Source of the DNA: Oscillospiraceae bacterium
GTDB lineage: Bacteria; Bacillota; Clostridia; Oscillospirales; Ruminococcaceae
Length of the DNA stretch: 7,726 nt
Direction of reading: 5' to 3'
Assembly: GCA_028694405.1 (NCBI GenBank)
Contig: JAQUTM010000109.1
Coordinates: 1-7,726 of the forward strand
Within the stretch, counting starts at the first letter, position 1. The number at the start of each line of letters is the position of its first letter. The translations under genes were made by a program, and so were the position numbers. Shown piece by piece: positions 5,274 to 7,726 of this stretch. The notes under the pieces were generated by a model. That model worked only from the letters and a program-made list of their open reading frames with translations. It had not been told where the DNA came from and searched no databases.

Positions 5274-6914
5274 TTAGTACATGCCACCCATACCGCCCAT
5301 AGCCGCAGCATTTGCTGCAGCGGCTGCAGCGGGGTCTTCCGGCTCATCTGCAACAAGGCTTTCGGTGGTAAGCACCATAGCTGCAACGCTGGCTGCATTT
5401 TCCAGTGCAGAACGTGTAACCTTTGTTGGGTCTACAATGCCTGCCTCAAGCATATCAACATACTCTTCTGTTTGTGCGTTAAAGCCATAGTTGATTTTAC
5501 CGCTGGACAAGATTTTATCAATAATTACACTACCCTCAAGACCTGCGTTTTTGGCAATTTGACGCAGCGGAGACTCTAGGCCGCGCAATACAATTTTTGC
5601 ACCTGTGCGTTGGTCGCCCTCAAGCTCATTTACTACTTTTTCTACAGCAGCAATAGCGTTAATGGGAGCTGTACCGCCGCCTGCAACAATACCTTCTTCT
5701 ACAGCAGCGCGTGTGGCATTTAAAGCGTCCTCTATGCGCAATTTTTTGTCTTTCATCTCAACCTCGGTAGCTGCACCAACCTTGATAACAGCAACGCCGC
5801 CGGCCAATTTTGCAAGACGCTCTTGCAGTTTTTCTTTATCAAACTCGCTTGTAGTAGTTTCAATTTGAGCACGAATTTGTGCAACGCGTGCTTTAATTTC
5901 TTCGCTTTCGCCTGCGCCGTCTACAATTACGGTGTTTTCTTTGCTTACTTTAATCTGACGTGCACGGCCAAGCATTTCAACAGTAGTTTCTTTCAGCTCG
6001 TAGCCCAGCTCTTCGCTGATAACCGCACCACCTGTCAACACGGCAATATCCTGCAGCATTTCTTTGCGGCGGTCGCCAAAACCGGGAGCTTTAACTGCAA
6101 CAACAGTAAAAGTACCGCGTAAACGGTTTACGATTAAGGTGCTCAAAGCTTCGCCTTCAATGTCCTCAGCGATAATAAGCAGTTTTTTACCGCTTTGTAC
6201 AATTTGCTCCAATAAAGGCAAAATTTCTTGAATAGAGCTAATTTTTTTATCGGTAATCAAAATGTAAGCATCATCTAAAACAGCTTCCATTTTGTCGGTG
6301 TCGGTAACCATATAAGGGGTGATATAACCACGGTCAAACTGCATACCCTCTACTACATCTACAACGGTATCGGCAGTTTTGCTCTCTTCAATGGTAATAA
6401 CGCCGTCTTTGCTTACTTTTTCCATTGCCTCGGCAATCAGCTTGCCCACTAAGGCATCATCGGCAGAAACAGTGGCAACACGAGCAATATCCTCGCTGCC
6501 TTTAACTGGTGTGCTGTTTGCTACAACAGCTGCTACAGCTGCTTCAATAGCTTTTTGCATACCGCGTTTTACACCCATGGGGTTTGCGCCTGCGGCTACG
6601 TTTTTCATACCATCTGTTACAAAGGCTTGCGCCAAAACAGTAGCGGTAGTTGTACCGTCACCGGCTGCATCGTTTGTTTTGGTTGCAACTTCGCGTACAA
6701 GTTGTGCCCCCATATTTTCAAAAATATCTTTTAGCTCAATCTCTTTTGCAATAGTAACACCATCATTTGTAATAACAGGGCTGCCGAATTTTTTACTTAA
6801 AACAACATTGCGACCTTTGGGGCCCAGTGTAATTTTTACGGTATCAGCCAATGTATCGATACCCTTTTGCAAGGCTTTGCGTGCTTCCTCGCCGTACAAT
6901 ATTTGTTTTGCCAT
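5274..6914 (-). CDS. groEL: 60-kDa chaperonin GroEL
   Basis: Cytosolic group I chaperonin; two stacked heptameric rings fold non-native proteins in ATP-driven cycles with the GroES lid. The 546 residues are full length. The equatorial ATP site shows LGPKGRNV (30-37), TNDGVTIAKE (49-58) and GDGTTT (85-90, with Asp86). The catalytic Asp396 is in RIEDALNATRAA, and the chaperonin signature AAVEEGIVAGGG is at 403-414. Residues about 190-375 are the apical domain that binds substrate and GroES. The C-terminal tail is an alanine run followed by GGMGGMY, the usual flexible Gly-Met tail with Tyr as the last residue. The ATG at 6914 has AAGGAG about 10 bases upstream. It lies 55 bases after groES and shares its CIRCE-controlled transcript, so HrcA heat-shock regulation is expected. 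A single terminator follows. Confidence 0.99.
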   Translation of the reverse strand: MAKQILYGEEARKALQKGIDTLADTVKITLGPKGRNVVLSKKFGSPVITNDGVTIAKEIELKDIFENMGAQLVREVATKTNDAAGDGTTTATVLAQAFVTDGMKNVAAGANPMGVKRGMQKAIEAAVAAVVANSTPVKGSEDIARVATVSADDALVGKLIAEAMEKVSKDGVITIEESKTADTVVDVVEGMQFDRGYITPYMVTDTDKMEAVLDDAYILITDKKISSIQEILPLLEQIVQSGKKLLIIAEDIEGEALSTLIVNRLRGTFTVVAVKAPGFGDRRKEMLQDIAVLTGGAVISEELGYELKETTVEMLGRARQIKVSKENTVIVDGAGESEEIKARVAQIRAQIETTTSEFDKEKLQERLAKLAGGVAVIKVGAATEVEMKDKKLRIEDALNATRAAVEEGIVAGGGTAPINAIAAVEKVVNELEGDQRTGAKIVLRGLESPLRQIAKNAGLEGSVIIDKILSSGKINYGFNAQTEEYVDMLEAGIVDPTKVTRSALENAASVAAMVLTTESLVADEPEDPAAAAAANAAAMGGMGGMY

Positions 6915-6961
6915 AAATTTATCGCTCCTTAACTAATTGGTTTCATTTTATAATATTTATG

Positions 6962-6979
6962 TGTAGATTTTACTCTACA
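6962..6979 (-). repeat. Small hairpin over the groES stop codon
   Basis: TGTAGA (minus strand 6979-6974), a 6-base loop and TCTACA (6967-6962) form a 6-bp stem spanning the groES stop. No T-run follows directly, so it does not look like a terminator. It may be an mRNA processing or stability element between groES and groEL, or chance. Confidence 0.4.
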
Positions 6980-7254
6980 ATAGCCAAAATATCCCCTTGG
7001 CGCACAATCATGCATTCCTCACCGTCAACCTTTACCTCGGTACCGGCGTATTTGCTAATGATAACTTTGTCGCCTGCTTTTACAGTCATCTCAACCTCTT
7101 TGCCCTCTACCAATCCACCGGGGCCAACGGCTACAACTTCACAAACCTGTGGTTTTTCTTTTGCTGCGCCTGTTAAAATAATACCGCTTTTTGTTGTTTC
7201 TTCTGCCTCAACAGTTTTAATTACAACTCTGTCGGCTAATGGTTTTAGTTTCAT
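6970..7254 (-). CDS. groES: 10-kDa co-chaperonin GroES
   Basis: Heptameric lid of the GroEL chamber. With the start at 7254 the protein is 94 residues, the usual size, beginning MKLKPLADRVVIK as in Firmicute GroES. The mobile loop that contacts GroEL is around residues 15-31 (EAEETTKSGIILTG), followed by KEKPQ and AVGPGG, and the C-terminal half carries KAGDKVIISKYAGTEV, VDGEE and ILAIVE. An in-frame ATG at 7260 gives a 96-residue reading (extra MD), but the AGGAG at 7267-7263 is only 2 bases from that codon and 8 bases from the ATG at 7254, so the inner start is preferred. It is first in the groES-groEL unit, behind a perfect CIRCE element. Confidence 0.98.
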   Translation of the reverse strand: MKLKPLADRVVIKTVEAEETTKSGIILTGAAKEKPQVCEVVAVGPGGLVEGKEVEMTVKAGDKVIISKYAGTEVKVDGEECMIVRQGDILAIVE

Positions 7255-7262
7255 ATCCATAT

Positions 7263-7267
7263 CTCCT
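7263..7267 (-). promoter_or_regulatory. Ribosome binding site deciding the groES start
   Basis: AGGAG on the minus strand. Its spacing is 2 bases to the ATG at 7260 and 8 bases to the in-frame ATG at 7254; only the latter is a normal distance, so translation most likely begins at 7254. Confidence 0.8.
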
Positions 7268-7287
7268 TTTAAAGATTTTCTTCCAAT

Positions 7288-7314
7288 TTAGCACTCCATA
7301 TCTTTGAGTGCTAA
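7288..7314 (-). promoter_or_regulatory. CIRCE operator (HrcA binding site)
   Basis: TTAGCACTC, 9 bases, GAGTGCTAA: both arms match the CIRCE consensus at every position. It sits between the promoter and the groES ribosome binding site, where HrcA is known to repress groESL in Gram-positive bacteria and release on heat shock. No hrcA gene is in the window. Confidence 0.98.
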
Positions 7315-7318
7315 ATAT

Positions 7319-7347
7319 ATTTTAACCACATTGATATAAAAAATCAA
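7319..7347 (-). promoter_or_regulatory. groES-groEL promoter
   Basis: Minus-strand TTGATT (7347-7342), a 17-base spacer and TAAAAT (7324-7319) form a sigma-A-type promoter immediately upstream of CIRCE. Transcription would start near 7312, inside the first CIRCE arm, the normal geometry for HrcA control. The -35 region overlaps an inverted repeat, ATTGAT-7 bases-ATCAAT (7330-7348). Confidence 0.75.
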
Positions 7348-7385
7348 TACTATAAAATAAAAATTTTTTGTGAACGCATTATGAA

Positions 7386-7416
7386 AAAACAGCGATGTGG
7401 TCTACATCGCTGTTTT
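7386..7416 (-). terminator. Terminator of the lipid-kinase gene (symmetric)
   Basis: AAAACAGCGATGT and ACATCGCTGTTTT form a perfect 13-bp stem with a 5-base loop. On the minus strand it is followed by more T (7385-7384), making six in a row at the stem base, directly after the stop at 7420. On the plus strand TTTTATTTT also follows, so it could stop transcription both ways, although no plus-strand gene needs it. Confidence 0.92.
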
Positions 7417-7419
7417 ATT

Positions 7420-7726
7420 TTAAACCATAAGGGGCTGAAGTACCTCTTGCGGGTGTGCAATTCCCTTTAAATAGTGCTGCGCTAATACCTTAGGCAATAT
7501 CAAGGACGCCGCTTTATCTTTTAGAACTGCATGAAATTTTTTGCGAGGCCCGCACTCTCCGTCTATGTTTGCTATAAAATCGTTAGCAGATACAATTTCT
7601 ACTTCTCTGCCGCGAGTAAAGCTAATGCAATCCCGCATCTCGGGTATAATTTTACCGTCCATAATATGGGTACCTTTTTTATATTTTGCAATGACAGACG
7701 CAATGCGTAAACGACTTATTTTTTTT
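7420..7726 (-). CDS. Probable diacylglycerol/lipid kinase (DagK/YegS family), C-terminal fragment
   Basis: Only the last 101 residues are present; the frame is open to the window edge, so the methionine at 7662 is internal rather than a start. The fragment reads KKISRLRIASVIAKYKKGTHI, then a beta-rich stretch with TRGREVEIVSAN and NIDGE (53-57 of the fragment). This resembles the C-terminal beta-sandwich of the DagK/YegS lipid kinases, where a basic YKKGTH-like segment precedes an RGR-EVEI strand and a final V/I-DGE motif. Such enzymes phosphorylate diacylglycerol or related lipids with ATP at the membrane. The N-terminal catalytic domain with its GGDGT motif is outside the window, so neither activity nor subfamily (DgkB, BmrU, YegS) can be judged. 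The gene ends at a strong terminator and is transcriptionally separate from groESL. Confidence 0.72.
   Translation of the reverse strand, partial: KKISRLRIASVIAKYKKGTHIMDGKIIPEMRDCISFTRGREVEIVSANDFIANIDGECGPRKKFHAVLKDKAASLILPKVLAQHYLKGIAHPQEVLQPLMV

Noticed and set aside
5281..5335. Repetitive GCAGC-rich DNA
   Set aside because: It codes the alanine-rich tail and GGM end of GroEL, a normal family feature rather than a DNA repeat element.
6379..6936. 185-codon open frame on the plus strand opposite groEL
   Set aside because: It lies wholly antisense to a certain groEL, has no recognisable domain, and is the usual by-product of codon bias in a conserved gene. The same applies to the shorter plus-strand frames over walJ, rlmH, murA and groES.
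7288..7314. CIRCE as a transcription terminator
   Set aside because: Its arms match the HrcA operator exactly, no T-run follows on the minus strand, and it lies between the promoter and groES.
7420..7662. 80-residue small protein starting at 7662
   Set aside because: The frame is open upstream to the window edge, there is no ribosome binding site before this ATG, and the upstream residues continue the lipid-kinase-like fold.
1..7726. A novel defence, mobile or biosynthetic system
   Set aside because: All long coding stretches belong to well-known housekeeping families on one strand; there are no transposase, integrase, phage or CRISPR signals and no unassigned gene of substantial size.

Overview
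The window is ordinary core chromosome of a low-GC Gram-positive bacterium, most likely a Clostridia-class Firmicute. The evidence is a perfect CIRCE operator ahead of groES-groEL, a MurAB/MurZ-type MurA, adjacent walJ-type and rlmH genes, AT-rich intergenic DNA, strong AGGAG ribosome binding sites and use of TTG and GTG starts. The class-level assignment is inference from protein flavour and gene content. I see no mobile element, CRISPR array, tRNA or rRNA gene, and no clear novel system.

Every gene is on the minus strand, so transcription runs from high to low coordinates. At the right edge (7420-7726) is the C-terminal end of a probable diacylglycerol/lipid kinase, closed by a perfect hairpin terminator. 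Next is the heat-shock unit: a sigma-A-like promoter, a perfect CIRCE site, groES (best start 7254, two codons inside the longest ORF) and groEL, ending at a 13-bp-stem terminator. A 320-bp gap (4954-5273) holds that terminator, two candidate promoters and an 11-bp direct repeat straddling the nearer promoter. murA follows, read from a TTG codon.

Downstream of murA a rho-independent terminator lies only 17 bases before the next start codon. Four tightly packed genes follow: a WalJ/YycJ metallo-beta-lactamase-fold protein, rlmH, an rlmA-family gene (GTG start) and an ABC exporter half-transporter that runs off the left edge just after its signature motif. Gaps of 9, 17 and 12 bases, with a Shine-Dalgarno sequence overlapping the walJ stop codon, suggest one operon.

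Functionally the window joins protein folding (GroESL, predicted HrcA control), the first committed step of peptidoglycan synthesis (MurA), a cell-wall/DNA-linked nuclease-family protein (WalJ), two 23S rRNA methyltransferases (RlmH on helix 69; RlmA family on the helix 35 loop) and an exporter. The points most worth checking are the terminator squeezed between murA and walJ, the repeat architecture at the murA promoter, the corrected groES start, and the pairing of an RlmA-type methyltransferase with an ABC exporter.
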